Positions 8,383 through 17,654 are shown, numbered from the stretch's first letter. The stretch is DNA of 64,000 bases from Bacillota bacterium (GCA_023429995.1 JAEZCE010000032.1:1-64000), one strand, 5' to 3'. Translations and numbers: made by a program. Notes: generated by a model not told the origin, from the sequence alone.

Positions 8383-8406
8383 CAAAAAAGACCCTAAGGT
8401 CTTTTA
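8383..8406 (-). terminator. rpmB terminator
   Basis: AAAGACC (8387-8393) and GGTCTTT (8398-8404) pair around a CTAA loop. On the minus strand the stem is followed by a run of T, which fits termination of rpmB before prs. Confidence 0.75.
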
Positions 8407-8413
8407 GTTATAC

Positions 8414-8605
8414 TTAAACTGCTCTTTGAACTTTGTTTGAACGTAAGCAACGTGAACAGATACGAACTTTCCTTTTCGTTCCATCGATTACAGCATAAAT
8501 TGAACGAATATTAGCCTTCCAGCGGTGATGGGTTTTAATATTCGAATGGCTAACCAAATTTCCGGTCTGGTAATCTTTGCCGCATACCATACAACGATTA
8601 GACAA
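8414..8605 (-). CDS. rpmB: 50S ribosomal protein L28
   Basis: 63 residues, the normal bacterial L28 length, with zinc-ribbon cysteines CMVC near the N-terminus and CSRC near the C-terminus and the typical SNIKTHHRWKANIRSI core. The start is a TTG at 8605-8603, preceded by GGAGGTG; an open frame continues upstream but encodes residues foreign to L28. In Bacillus rpmB also lies next to the asp23-like gene and yloV on the opposite strand, the same arrangement as here. Confidence 0.95.
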   Translation of the reverse strand: MSNRCMVCGKDYQTGNLVSHSNIKTHHRWKANIRSIYAVIDGTKRKVRICSRCLRSNKVQRAV

Positions 8606-9115
8606 AAAAAACACCTCCAAAAAATATAGCAATATCATGAGCAAAATTATTTTACCACAAACGATGCCGACTGACAAGGAAAATTTATGGGATCAAGTTG
8701 ATTTTAAAGCATTTTCTTGGCACGTTCTCCTGGATGCCCTCATCCTAAAGGGGATTATTTTTAAAGTAGAAAATTTTTCTACCCGTTAAAACTTGATTTT
8801 AATTCAAAAAATGTTTAAACTATAGGCGTTACCATATGTCAATCATTCCTATATTACCTATTATATTCATAAAAGATTTGCTTTTGGATTGACAGATGAT
8901 TCAAATGATGTTTTACTATTTTTAAATGATTCATGCAAAAAAAATTGATCGATAAATTTTATCATTGATTCGTTTTTATAGTTATTATGAAGGAATTTGG
9001 GACTGCTCTCATCTACCTTTATTTTTGATGTTTAAATTCGGATCATAGTTGTTTTATGAATGGAAATACTACGGAATTGGCTGGAGTGATTGATTTATTT
9101 GGGGAGGGATGCCTA
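8606..9115. other. divergent intergenic region, rpmB and DUF1858 promoters
   Basis: This A/T-rich 510-base gap separates leftward rpmB from the rightward housekeeping run. On the minus strand TTGACA (8842-8837) is followed after 17 bases by TTTAAA, a possible rpmB promoter. On the plus strand TTGACA (8889-8894) is followed after 17 bases by TTTACT, or after 19 by TACTAT. Both -35 boxes are perfect and both -10 boxes are weak. No RNA gene or other open frame of note was seen. Confidence 0.4.
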
Positions 9116-9316
9116 ATGATTACCAAAGATACCCGTATTATCGATGTTTTACAGCAAAGCCCAAAAGCTGCAGAAATTTTTGAAGAATTAGGTATGGGCT
9201 GCATCGGGTGCATGGGAATCACCATGGAAACGATTGAAAACGGAGCCAAAATGCACCAAATTTCTCTGGAAGTGCTACTAAAAGAATTAAATAAAGTTCT
9301 TGAAGATAAAGACTAA
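9116..9316 (+). CDS. DUF1858 domain protein
   Basis: 66 residues matching the DUF1858 / ScdA-N-like small domain: it begins with MITKDTRIIDVLQQSPKAA and carries a CxxC pair, C29 and C32, in GMGCIGCMG. Such domains occur alone or at the N-terminus of iron-sulfur repair and hybrid-cluster proteins and are thought to bind metal or act in redox, but the function is not established. The start ATG 9116 has a GGGGAGGG site; an earlier in-frame start lacks one. It precedes the Asp23 gene. Confidence 0.8.
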   Translation: MITKDTRIIDVLQQSPKAAEIFEELGMGCIGCMGITMETIENGAKMHQISLEVLLKELNKVLEDKD

Positions 9317-9428
9317 TTGGATAAGTGGGCAATTTAGCTTATTAAATTAAGTCGTAATAATTTGGCAGGATATTTTTATTATAAAGCGAATTTATAGTTT
9401 TTGGCTAAAACAAAAGGGAGGAAAAAAC

Positions 9429-9803
9429 GTGCCAGAAATGTCCAATTCCGGTATCAACCAATCACTCGGGGTCATCAATATTTCACCCAATGCAATTTCC
9501 ATGGTAGCGGGGATAGCGGCAATGCAATGTTTTGGGGTTGTCGGGATGGCTTCTCATAACATTCAAGATGGGATTTCGGAATTACTGACCGGCAAAGATA
9601 ATCTAAGCAAGGGGATTGAGATTGTCATTGAAGAAGACTCAATCATTGTTGATTTGTATATTATTGTTGAATACGGAGTCCGAATCAAAGAAGTTGCCCG
9701 GAATGTCATTCAAAACGTTAAGTATGCAATTGAAAATCAGTTAGGTCTTCAAATATCCGAGATCAATGTAATCGTACAAGGTGTACGCACTAATAAAAAT
9801 TAA
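9429..9803 (+). CDS. Asp23/Gls24 family protein (YloU-like)
   Basis: 124 residues of the Asp23/Gls24 (DUF322) family: LGVINISPNAISMVAGIAAM, a central GIEIVIEEDSIIVDLYIIV, and a C-terminal EINVIVQGVR strand. The family is linked to envelope stress and to fatty acid kinase; yloU in Bacillus sits directly before yloV (fakA), as here. The start is GTG 9429 with GGGAGGA upstream. The molecular role is unknown. Confidence 0.88.
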   Translation: MPEMSNSGINQSLGVINISPNAISMVAGIAAMQCFGVVGMASHNIQDGISELLTGKDNLSKGIEIVIEEDSIIVDLYIIVEYGVRIKEVARNVIQNVKYAIENQLGLQISEINVIVQGVRTNKN

Positions 9804-9825
9804 CTTGAATTAACTTGAATTTTTA

Positions 9826-9857
9826 TAATTGATAGCCATTGATTATCAATTATTTTT
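9826..9857 (+). terminator. A/T-rich hairpin with T run between asp23 and fakA
   Basis: TAATTGATA (9826-9834) and TATCAATTA (9844-9852) are exact inverses with a nine-base loop, followed by TTTTT. It could act as a weak or partial terminator before fakA. The weak A/T stem lowers confidence. Confidence 0.45.
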
Positions 9858-9910
9858 ACCTCTGTTTTTTTATTTTTTTCGGAGGAAAACCAGATTAAGG
9901 AGGCATGATT

Positions 9911-11542
9911 TTGCAGCTTGAAATTATAAACGGCAGTATATTAAAACAATTATTAGCTTCCGGCACCGCTTGCCTCAATGCCCATAAGGCCGAAGTTGAT
10001 ACTTTAAATGTTTTTCCTGTTCCCGATGGTGATACGGGAACCAATATGTATCTTACGTTTCAATCAGCATTACGGGAAGTAATGCAAAATCCGTCCGAAA
10101 ATGTTAATGATCTTTTAGAATCCGCTGCATACGGTGCATTAATGGGGGCCAGGGGTAACAGCGGAGTCATTGTTTCTCAATTTTTCCGCGGCTTCACCAA
10201 AGCGATTCCCAAAGGATTAAAACATATTTCCAAATTGGAAGTGGAAAAAGGGCTTAACGGTTCTTCCACTTTGTGTTTTCAGGCTGTTCGCCAACCGGTT
10301 GAAGGAACCGTTTTAACAGTCATTAAAGAAATTGCAAAATATGCTACGGAGAATTTAACCAAAAAGGATTCTCTTGATGTATACCTTGAAAATATCTATC
10401 AACACGCTTGTCAAGTGCTGGCTCAAACTCCGGAAATGTTGCCTGTCTTAAAAAAAGCCGGTGTGGTAGATGCCGGCGCTCAGGGGTTGGTTTATTTTTT
10501 TGAAGGGATGATTAAATACCTTCATGGTGAAGAAGCGCCTACGGAAAGTGTTACTCCCGCTAAAATCATAAGTATTGCTCCTTATGCCGACAATGACGGC
10601 GACATTCTCGAAGAGACGATTAATTTTCAATATTGTACGGAATTTATTCTAAAAGGTAAACAACTTGATTTAGAATACATTAAAAACAGCTTAAGCCCTC
10701 ATGGCGATTGTATGTTGGTGGTAGGGGATGAGAATAATGTTAAAATTCATCTACATACCAACAACCCAGGTATTATTTTAGACTTTGCAGTCCGGCTCGG
10801 GGATCTTTCGGAAATACAAATTCATAACATGGTGGAACAAAGTCAACAAAGGCTTGCTAAAATGATGGTTGATGGTAATTCCAACCGGAAAATCGGTGTT
10901 GTGGCTGTAACTGCCGGCGATGGTCTTGAAAGGATTTTCCGAAGTTTAGGCGTTCAAGTGGTTGTCAATGGTGGTCAAACAATGAACCCCAGCATAGAGG
11001 ATTTAACAAAAGCAGTTTCAGCTTTACCTTGTTCAAAAGTCATCATCTTACCAAACAACAGTAACATTATTATGACGGCAAATCACGTTCAAGAATTGAC
11101 CTCTAAAGAAGTTAAAGTGATCCCCACGCAAAGTACTCCTGAAGGTTTATCGGCAATGATGAATTTTTCCGATGAACATTCCTTGGAAGAGAATGCAACC
11201 CAAATGACTGAAAAAAGCAGTAATATTATTACTTGCGAAATCACTTATGCTGTTCGCGGTTTTCAATTTGGCGACGGGGAAATTAAACAAGGCGATAACA
11301 TAGGGCTGGTTAACGGAGAAATCGTGGCATCCGGTAAATCACCGGAAGAAGTGGTTGAGAAAGTGTTAAACAATGTTCCTGAAGCAAATAGCGGATTGAT
11401 TTCAATATATTATGGCAATGAAGTGACCGCAACGAAAGCTCAGGAACTTCTTAATCAATTAGAAGATAAATTTTCCGAAGCGGAATTCGAATTATATTAT
11501 GGTGGACAACCGCTTTACTACTACTTGTTGTCGATCGAATAA
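9911..11542 (+). CDS. fakA: fatty acid kinase catalytic subunit FakA (YloV/DAK2)
   Basis: 543 residues with the DhaL/DAK2 nucleotide domain at the N-terminus (FPVPDGDTGTNM, aspartates 39 and 41 for metal; GARGNSGVI) and the C-terminal FakA domain ending in a YYGGQPLYYYLLS segment typical of YloV. FakA phosphorylates fatty acids bound by FakB so that host or recycled fatty acids enter phospholipid synthesis. An ATG at 9905 lies only one base from the AAGGAGG site, so TTG 9911, with seven bases of spacing, is the better start. A fakB-like gene follows after 12 bases, supporting a working kinase pair. Confidence 0.9.
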   Translation: MQLEIINGSILKQLLASGTACLNAHKAEVDTLNVFPVPDGDTGTNMYLTFQSALREVMQNPSENVNDLLESAAYGALMGARGNSGVIVSQFFRGFTKAIPKGLKHISKLEVEKGLNGSSTLCFQAVRQPVEGTVLTVIKEIAKYATENLTKKDSLDVYLENIYQHACQVLAQTPEMLPVLKKAGVVDAGAQGLVYFFEGMIKYLHGEEAPTESVTPAKIISIAPYADNDGDILEETINFQYCTEFILKGKQLDLEYIKNSLSPHGDCMLVVGDENNVKIHLHTNNPGIILDFAVRLGDLSEIQIHNMVEQSQQRLAKMMVDGNSNRKIGVVAVTAGDGLERIFRSLGVQVVVNGGQTMNPSIEDLTKAVSALPCSKVIILPNNSNIIMTANHVQELTSKEVKVIPTQSTPEGLSAMMNFSDEHSLEENATQMTEKSSNIITCEITYAVRGFQFGDGEIKQGDNIGLVNGEIVASGKSPEEVVEKVLNNVPEANSGLISIYYGNEVTATKAQELLNQLEDKFSEAEFELYYGGQPLYYYLLSIE

Positions 11543-11554
11543 GGAGCTTCTTAG

Positions 11555-12397
11555 ATGGCTGTTAAAATCATGACAGACAGTTCGGCCGATTTACCTGAAA
11601 AATTAGCCAGGGCATATGACATTACGGTTGTTCCCTTACATGTTCATTTTAATGGCGAAAGTTTTAAAGATGGTGTTGATATATGGAGTGATGAGTTTTA
11701 TAATCTTTTAAGAAATGATGCTGTCTTACCGGATACTTCGGAGCCATCAGCCGGAGAATTTCTTTCCAATTATCAAACCATTTCTCCTGAAGATACTATC
11801 ATTGGGATTTTTATTTCCCAAGGAATGAGTGCTACGATTCATTCGGCCCAGTCAGGGGTTCAGTTGCTCGAAAAAGGTCCTAAGGTTGAAATTATTGATT
11901 CCGGCTATGTCTCCATGGCTTTGGGATTAATTGTTATAAAAGCTGCCCGAATGGCAAAAAATAATGCTACGGTTCTGGAAATTGTTAACGCGATTCATGA
12001 ATGGCGTAAAGAAATAGCGGTTTACTTTACACCCGGCAGTCTTGAGCAACTTCACCGCATGGGAAGAATCGGCGAGGCATCATCGATGGTGGGAAGTCTG
12101 TTAAATATGAAACCCATATTATCTATTGAAAACGGTATTATCGTTCCCGCAGATAAAATTCACGGCAATTTTCATAAAGTCGCCGCCGCTATGGTCGAAA
12201 AATTAGTTGCTCAATTTGGTAAGACGCCATTGATGATCTGCACATTACATACCGAAATGCCGGATGTTGCTCAGCTATTACAGCGAAATGCTGAAGAAAA
12301 ATTAAATATTGCCGAATTTTATACCAGTATTGTCGGTCCGGTTGTGGGTTCCCATACCGGTCCGAATACTATTGGTATCGTGGCCATTCCTTTATAA
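11555..12397 (+). CDS. fakB: DegV family fatty-acid-binding protein
   Basis: 280 residues of the DegV/FakB family: MTDSSADLPEKLA at the N-terminus, the TSEPSAGEF loop, a GSLEQLHRMGRIG segment and a SHTGPNTIG near the C-terminus, all expected of fatty-acid-binding FakB proteins that present an acyl chain to FakA. It follows fakA with an AAGGAG ribosome site. Only this one FakB is in the window; chain preference cannot be judged. Confidence 0.88.
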   Translation: MAVKIMTDSSADLPEKLARAYDITVVPLHVHFNGESFKDGVDIWSDEFYNLLRNDAVLPDTSEPSAGEFLSNYQTISPEDTIIGIFISQGMSATIHSAQSGVQLLEKGPKVEIIDSGYVSMALGLIVIKAARMAKNNATVLEIVNAIHEWRKEIAVYFTPGSLEQLHRMGRIGEASSMVGSLLNMKPILSIENGIIVPADKIHGNFHKVAAAMVEKLVAQFGKTPLMICTLHTEMPDVAQLLQRNAEEKLNIAEFYTSIVGPVVGSHTGPNTIGIVAIPL

Positions 12398-12398
12398 A

Positions 12399-12980
12399 AT
12401 GAGAGTTATTGCTGGAAAGTATAAGGGCCGTCCCCTAAAGGGACCTAAGCATGAAGGGTTACGTCCCACGGCCGATCGAATTAAAGAAGCCTTATTTAAT
12501 ATTATCAGCCCCGAAATCGGGGAGGCTGATTTTTTAGATTTATTTGCAGGGACTGGCGCAATTGGAATTGAAGCGTTAAGCCGTAATGCCAAAAGGGTAG
12601 TTTTTGCGGACGCAAATCCGACAAGTATTCAATTATTAAAGAATAACATTCGCTTTTTGGATCCGAAAGATCATTTCCAGATCATCCAATTACCGGTTGA
12701 ACGTACTTTGGCCATTTTAGCCAAACAATCTTTTTCCTTTGATGTAATTTTCCTAGATCCGCCATTTCAAGCGGGTCTTTTACCCAAAACCATTGAATTA
12801 ATTTTAAATTATCAGTTGCTTAAGGAACGTGGTATTTTAATTATCGAACATCCCCGTCAACTTGTTTTTGAGATTCCTTCAACACTCCAAATACATCTTA
12901 CCCGGGATTATGGAGGTATCAGCCTTACATTTTTAAAACAGTTGACGAAAGAGCCTTTAAACGAAAATGCTATTGAATAA
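12399..12980 (+). CDS. rsmD: 16S rRNA (guanine(966)-N(2))-methyltransferase
   Basis: 193 residues with the RsmD pattern: MRVIAGKYKGRPLKGP, RPTADRIKEALFNI, the SAM-binding FLDLFAGTGAIGIEALSR and the catalytic DPPF. It methylates G966 of 16S rRNA. The ATG starts two bases after the fakB stop, so translation is probably coupled. The order rsmD-coaD is conserved in Firmicutes. Confidence 0.95.
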   Translation: MRVIAGKYKGRPLKGPKHEGLRPTADRIKEALFNIISPEIGEADFLDLFAGTGAIGIEALSRNAKRVVFADANPTSIQLLKNNIRFLDPKDHFQIIQLPVERTLAILAKQSFSFDVIFLDPPFQAGLLPKTIELILNYQLLKERGILIIEHPRQLVFEIPSTLQIHLTRDYGGISLTFLKQLTKEPLNENAIE

Positions 12981-12997
12981 TAGGACAGGTAAATGGA

Positions 12998-13504
12998 ATG
13001 TATAATCAAACCATCGCAGGCGAAACCAAAGCAGTGTGCCCAGGCAGTTTCGATCCCGTTACCAATGGGCATATTGACATTATTGAACGGACTGCCCAAT
13101 TGTTTCCCGCCGTCGTAGTCGGGGTCATCCAAAATCCAAGTAAAAAACCACTGTTTTCCCTTGAAGAACGCGTTCATTTATTGAAATTGGTTTTAAACCA
13201 TCTTCCCAACGTTGAAGTTTATTATTTTAGCGGTTTATTGGTGGACTTCGTAAGTCAGGTAAGAGGCAACCTTATTGTAAAGGGACTACGGGCGATTTCC
13301 GACTTTGAGATCGAATTTCAAATGGCTCTCATTAACAAACGCATGGCGCCCGGGATAGAAACGATGTTCATGACCACCAAAAATGAATATTCTTTTTTAA
13401 GCTCAAGTATGGCTAAGGAATTAGCCCAACTAGGCGGGGATCTGAGCGGACTGGTTCCGCCCGAAGTTGAAAAAGTTTTACTAGAAAAATATAAAAAATT
13501 GTAG
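12998..13504 (+). CDS. coaD: phosphopantetheine adenylyltransferase
   Basis: 168 residues. The nucleotidyltransferase segment CPGSFDPVTNGHIDII contains the T/HxGH motif (TNGH), and EYSFLSSSMAKELA takes the place of the second ISSSxVRE motif. CoaD makes dephospho-CoA from 4'-phosphopantetheine and ATP, the penultimate step of CoA synthesis. It lies directly after rsmD. The first eight residues (MYNQTIAG) are longer than usual. Confidence 0.95.
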   Translation: MYNQTIAGETKAVCPGSFDPVTNGHIDIIERTAQLFPAVVVGVIQNPSKKPLFSLEERVHLLKLVLNHLPNVEVYYFSGLLVDFVSQVRGNLIVKGLRAISDFEIEFQMALINKRMAPGIETMFMTTKNEYSFLSSSMAKELAQLGGDLSGLVPPEVEKVLLEKYKKL

Positions 13505-13514
13505 GTGTTTCAAA

Positions 13515-13970
13515 ATGCCGAAAATGAATATCCTTCTGCTTCTCGACCACTTAGAAAAAATAGCCGCCAATAATTTTAAAATGGCGGGAAAAGTTTGGAT
13601 CGATCGCGAAGAACTCTTGGAACTGGTAAAGAAAATCCGGATTGCTTTACCGGATGAGATTAAAGAGGCCGAATGGGTTAGCAGGGAAAAAGAACGTTAT
13701 ATAGCCCAAGCCCAAGAAGAAGCCAAACGCATTTTAAAAGAGGCGGAAAACTATGCGGAACGTTTGGTTCGTGAGGACCAAATCACAGCCCGTGCTGAAG
13801 AAGACGCGCATCGAATCATCAATGAAGCGAAACAAATGGCCCGAGAAATTGAAATAGAGGCCTTGCAATATGCTAACCAATTATTGGAAAATCTTGAAGA
13901 CAGCCTCGAACGGACTCTTACGGTTGTCCATAAGGGACGGGAAGAATTACTTAATAAATATAAATTGTAA
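13515..13970 (+). CDS. coiled-coil protein of unknown function
   Basis: 151 residues, highly charged. After a short N-terminal region (MPKMNILLLLDHLEKIAAN) almost the whole protein is a predicted long helix with heptad-like Ala/Leu/Ile spacing (AQEEAKRILKEAENYAERLV, EDAHRIINEAKQMAREIEI). It looks like V/F-type ATPase stalk subunits and DivIVA-like proteins, and similar genes are often annotated as ATPase in clostridia between coaD and later genes. No catalytic motif is visible. A scaffold or septum-associated role is only a guess. Confidence 0.7.
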   Translation: MPKMNILLLLDHLEKIAANNFKMAGKVWIDREELLELVKKIRIALPDEIKEAEWVSREKERYIAQAQEEAKRILKEAENYAERLVREDQITARAEEDAHRIINEAKQMAREIEIEALQYANQLLENLEDSLERTLTVVHKGREELLNKYKL

Positions 13971-14049
13971 ACCTGAGAAATCACCCATTGGATGGACCGT
14001 AAATGACTCGCAATTTATTTTTCATCAACCCATAATCTAAGGAGATCTT

Positions 14050-14748
14050 ATGACTACCCAAAGAATTTCAATTGCTATCGATGGACCGGCTGGCTCTGGA
14101 AAAAGTACCATTGCCAAAAAAGTCGCCATCAAATTCGGCTATATTTATATTGATACCGGCGCAATGTATAGAGCCATCACTTTGAAAGCATTACGGAATC
14201 AGATACCTCTAACCGATAATCGCCAATTAACGTCTTTAGCTAAAAATACATCCATTGGGCTTGAATATGAAAGAATGGATTCCGACTCTACTTTACATGT
14301 TATTATGGATGGCGAAGATGTCACTGAAAAAATTCGTAGTCTGGAAGTGACAAACAATGTTTCGGTAGTCGCCGCCGTCGCCGGGGTAAGACAAGCCATG
14401 GTGAATTTACAACAGAATATGGCTAAGCTGGGCGGCGTTGTAATGGATGGCCGTGACATCGGAACGGTTGTTTTACCAAAAGCCGAACTAAAGATTTATT
14501 TAACTGCCTCAGTTACTGAAAGAAGTCATAGGCGCTGGTTGGAATTGCAAGAAAAAGGCGTTCAGGTTGATCAAGAGGAACTCGAAGAACAAATCCGGCA
14601 GCGTGATTTATACGACAGCCATCGGGAAATAAGTCCTTTATGCCAGGATAAACAGGCAATTCTATTAGACACGACCAATTTAACCATTGAACAAGTGGTG
14701 GAAAAGGTCAAGGAGTTGGCTGTTATAAACGGCGCCAAGGAACAATAA
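14050..14748 (+). CDS. cmk: cytidylate kinase
   Basis: 232 residues with the P-loop GPAGSGKSTIAKK, the substrate segment YIDTGAMYRAITLKAL, the DGRDIGTVVLP loop and a lid region RQRDLYDSHREISPL. Cmk phosphorylates CMP and dCMP. A GGAGATC ribosome site precedes ATG 14050. The order cmk-ispH-rpsA is a familiar clostridial arrangement. Confidence 0.96.
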   Translation: MTTQRISIAIDGPAGSGKSTIAKKVAIKFGYIYIDTGAMYRAITLKALRNQIPLTDNRQLTSLAKNTSIGLEYERMDSDSTLHVIMDGEDVTEKIRSLEVTNNVSVVAAVAGVRQAMVNLQQNMAKLGGVVMDGRDIGTVVLPKAELKIYLTASVTERSHRRWLELQEKGVQVDQEELEEQIRQRDLYDSHREISPLCQDKQAILLDTTNLTIEQVVEKVKELAVINGAKEQ

Positions 14749-14786
14749 ACCTAAAAAGAAATTTCGAGGTTACTGAAAATACCGCT

Positions 14787-15626
14787 ATGGAAATAATCTT
14801 GGCCAAAACCGCCGGTTTTTGTTTCGGGGTAAGAAGAGCTTTGGATTTAGTCAATGAAGCATTAGCATCGGATCAAAAACCAATTTTTAGTTTGGGCCCC
14901 ATAATCCACAATCCTGGAGTCGTGGAAGATTTGCGCAATCAAGGGCTTGAAGTTGTGGAGAATATTTCAGAGGTTCAATCGGGACGCGTTGTCATCCGTT
15001 CCCATGGCGCTGGACCTCAAATCTATCAGCAGGCGCATTTGAAAAATCTGGATATTATCGATGCAACTTGTCCTTTCGTCAAAAATGTGCACCAATTGGC
15101 AATGATGTTGCATGAACAGTGTTATCAAATCATTATTGTGGGCGAACGTGAACACGCCGAAGTAAAAGGGGTTTTAGACTCAGTCAACGGTGATGCCGTC
15201 GTTTTGAATAAAACAGAGGATTTAGAAGGACAGGTTATATCCCCCAAAATCGGCATTATTAGTCAAACCACTCAAGATATCAACTACTTCAAACAAGTTG
15301 TGACCTTCCTTTTGGAACGGGCTAAAGAAATACGGGTTCTTAATACGATTTGTCTGGCGACTTCCAAGCGGCAGCAGGAAGCAGCCGAGCTGAGTAAAAA
15401 GGTTGATTTGATGATTGTTGTTGGTGGAAAAAACTCAGCCAACACAACTCGATTATGGGAAATTTGCCGCGATAACGGCAGTAAAAGTTTTCAGGTTGAA
15501 AGCCCCGCTGAATTATGTCCCGAGTGGTTTCAAAATGTAAAAAAAGTTGGAGTAACTGCCGGGGCTTCGACTCCGGATAAACAAATTCAAAAAGTTCTTA
15601 AGGAAATTAAGAAATATGGGAGGTAA
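14787..15626 (+). CDS. ispH: 4-hydroxy-3-methylbut-2-enyl diphosphate reductase
   Basis: 279 residues. The three cysteines that hold the iron-sulfur cluster of IspH are present: C12 in AGFCFGVRRA, C95 in DATCPFVKNVH and C189 in NTICLATSKRQ. IspH carries out the last step of the methylerythritol phosphate pathway to IPP and DMAPP. In several clostridia IspH is fused to or directly followed by ribosomal protein S1; here they are separate, five bases apart. Confidence 0.96.
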   Translation: MEIILAKTAGFCFGVRRALDLVNEALASDQKPIFSLGPIIHNPGVVEDLRNQGLEVVENISEVQSGRVVIRSHGAGPQIYQQAHLKNLDIIDATCPFVKNVHQLAMMLHEQCYQIIIVGEREHAEVKGVLDSVNGDAVVLNKTEDLEGQVISPKIGIISQTTQDINYFKQVVTFLLERAKEIRVLNTICLATSKRQQEAAELSKKVDLMIVVGGKNSANTTRLWEICRDNGSKSFQVESPAELCPEWFQNVKKVGVTAGASTPDKQIQKVLKEIKKYGR

Positions 15627-15631
15627 ATACA

Positions 15632-16807
15632 GTGGAACTGAAACAACAGGATTTGGCGAACGAAGCTCAAGAGGAAAAATTTGAGTTTGAATGGCCCGAG
15701 GATCGTTTTCAAAGATTAGAAGAAGGTCAAATTATTGAAGCCAAAGTCATCATTGTTCGCGATGATGCGGCTTTCGTAGACATTGGAGGGAAATCCGATT
15801 TAGTAATACCGCTGGCGGAATTGTCTTCGAAACCCATTACATCCGCTCGGGAAGCAGTCAAAACCGGGGATGTTATCCGGGTTATGGTCACCCGAAGCGG
15901 TGGCGAAGATAAAATATTGCTTTCAAAACGTTTGGTTGATGAAGAACAACATTGGTTGATATTGGAAGAAGCCTTTAAAGCCGGAAAAACGATGAACAGT
16001 AAAATCATGGAAATGGTTAAAGGCGGTTTAACAGTTAATATTGAAGGTATCCGGGCGTTTATGCCTGCTTCCCAAAGCGGACAAAGTGCAAATTTGGAAT
16101 CATTAGTCGACAAAGATGTCCCCGTCCGTATTTTAGAATATGATCGTTCCAAAAAGCGGGTAGTTGTTTCAAGGCGGGTGTTGCTGGAGGAAGAAAGAAA
16201 AAAAGCTGAAATGGCGTTTTTTAGCACCATCCGTGAAGGTGAACGCATAAACGGAAGTGTCACCCGGATTACTGATTTTGGCGCTTTTGTGGATTTGGGT
16301 TCGGGAATTGAAGGTCTCATTCATGTATCCGAAATGAGTTGGATGCGTGTTCGTTCCCCAAAGGAATTGTTAAAAGAAGGCGATCCGGTAGAAGTTGCAG
16401 TTATTAAAGTAGACGCCGCTTCCAAAAGAATTTCACTTTCCTTAAAACAATTACAGGCCCATCCGTGGGACCAAGCGATAGTAGGATTTCAGGAAGGCGC
16501 TGTTTATCCGGGAAAAGTCGTAAGAATGGAACCATTCGGCGTTTTTGTAAATCTGGCGCAAGGAGTCGATGGTTTAGTTCATATCTCGCAAATTTCTGAT
16601 AAACGAATCACCAAACCGGAAGAGGTTCTCACTATCGATCAATCAGTCCAGGCCAAAATCATTAAGATTGATCGAGCCGGCCGAAAAATTTCATTGAGTT
16701 TGAGTCAAGTGGCTCAAGATCAAAATAAACAGGAATTGGAACAGTATTTAAATTCTCAAGGCAATGGGGCCATCACTCAAAATTTAGGACAATTCTTTAA
16801 GAAATAA
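15632..16807 (+). CDS. rpsA: 30S ribosomal protein S1 (four S1 domains)
   Basis: 391 residues with four S1 RNA-binding domains at about 29-100, 113-180, 198-268 and 285-355; the last two show the classic NGSVTRITDFGAFVDLG and PGKVVRMEPFGVFVNLA strands. This is the short Firmicutes-type S1 rather than the six-domain enterobacterial form. The start is GTG 15632 with GGGAGGT upstream. A strong terminator follows, closing the run that begins at 9116. Confidence 0.92.
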   Translation: MELKQQDLANEAQEEKFEFEWPEDRFQRLEEGQIIEAKVIIVRDDAAFVDIGGKSDLVIPLAELSSKPITSAREAVKTGDVIRVMVTRSGGEDKILLSKRLVDEEQHWLILEEAFKAGKTMNSKIMEMVKGGLTVNIEGIRAFMPASQSGQSANLESLVDKDVPVRILEYDRSKKRVVVSRRVLLEEERKKAEMAFFSTIREGERINGSVTRITDFGAFVDLGSGIEGLIHVSEMSWMRVRSPKELLKEGDPVEVAVIKVDAASKRISLSLKQLQAHPWDQAIVGFQEGAVYPGKVVRMEPFGVFVNLAQGVDGLVHISQISDKRITKPEEVLTIDQSVQAKIIKIDRAGRKISLSLSQVAQDQNKQELEQYLNSQGNGAITQNLGQFFKK

Positions 16808-16830
16808 TTGTAGAAATTAATATTACTCCT

Positions 16831-16860
16831 AAGACCAACTTCAAAAAGTTGGTCTTTTTG
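16831..16860 (+). terminator. rpsA terminator
   Basis: AAGACCAACTT (16831-16841) pairs with AAGTTGGTCTT (16846-16856) around a short loop and runs into TTTTTG. Confidence 0.9.
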
Positions 16861-16937
16861 TGTTTATTTAGCCATTGATTTACCAGCATAAACAATTGTA
16901 AAGCAGGCCACTATATGGGGAAAGGAGGTCGACTTGG

Positions 16938-17654
16938 GTGACAGGTATCATCTTACTACTGTTGGTGAGTGTATTAATTTTTTTTGGGCTGGCGCATCAA
17001 ATATTGGACCGTCTCTATTTAAGCGATCGCGGGGGATTGATTTTTATCGGAGCGATGATAGTGGGAAGTTTTATCGATATCCCGCTTTCACGTACCCCAA
17101 GTATAAGTTTGAATATAGGAGGAGCTGTTTTACCTTTCGTTCTAGCTGTTTATGTTTTAGCGAAGGCAGGCACTTCAAAGGAGTGGGTCCGTTCAATCAT
17201 CGGAATTGTTATTACCACCGGAGTTTTATATGGGGTCAATAAATTATATTCCTTTGATACCAGCCGTGGTTTTATAGAGCCTCAATATTTATGGGCAATC
17301 ATCGCCGGGATTATCGCTTACATCGCCGGAAGGTCGCGACGTTTGGCTTTTGTTATCGCAACAATGGGAGTCCTGGCTATGGATGTCGTTCATATTTTTG
17401 AAGTACGCGGTACTAACGTTCCAACCTTAATCGGGGGCGGTGGAGTTTTTGATACCTTGGTAGTTGCAGCGGTCCTAGCAGTATTATTGGCAGAAATCAT
17501 CGGAGAAAGCCGTGAGGCGCTACAAGGCGGCCCTGTGAAAGAAGATCGCCCCGAAGCGCTCCGCGAAGCATTGGACCATCCCGAGGGAACTGAGAACCGG
17601 CATCAGGAAATGGAACGGGCGGAAGCACTGAGCGAAAAGGAGGGAGAAAAATGA
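16938..17654 (+). CDS. DUF1614 membrane protein, sporulation-linked by context
   Basis: 238 residues with about seven hydrophobic segments in the first 195 residues and a charged C-terminal tail. The central FIGAMIVGSFIDIPL and NIGGAVLPFVLAVYVL segments match the DUF1614 family. Late segments carry GGGGVFDTLVVAAVLAVLLAEII. The function is not known; the family is often found beside a SpoIIP-like gene in clostridia, as here. The start is GTG 16938, eight bases after AAAGGAGGT. Its stop overlaps the ATG of spoIIP (ATGA), so the two are made together. Confidence 0.7.
   Translation: MTGIILLLLVSVLIFFGLAHQILDRLYLSDRGGLIFIGAMIVGSFIDIPLSRTPSISLNIGGAVLPFVLAVYVLAKAGTSKEWVRSIIGIVITTGVLYGVNKLYSFDTSRGFIEPQYLWAIIAGIIAYIAGRSRRLAFVIATMGVLAMDVVHIFEVRGTNVPTLIGGGGVFDTLVVAAVLAVLLAEIIGESREALQGGPVKEDRPEALREALDHPEGTENRHQEMERAEALSEKEGEK

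Noticed and set aside
9905..9907. ATG as the fakA start
   Set aside because: It is only one base from the AAGGAGG site; the TTG six bases later has proper spacing.
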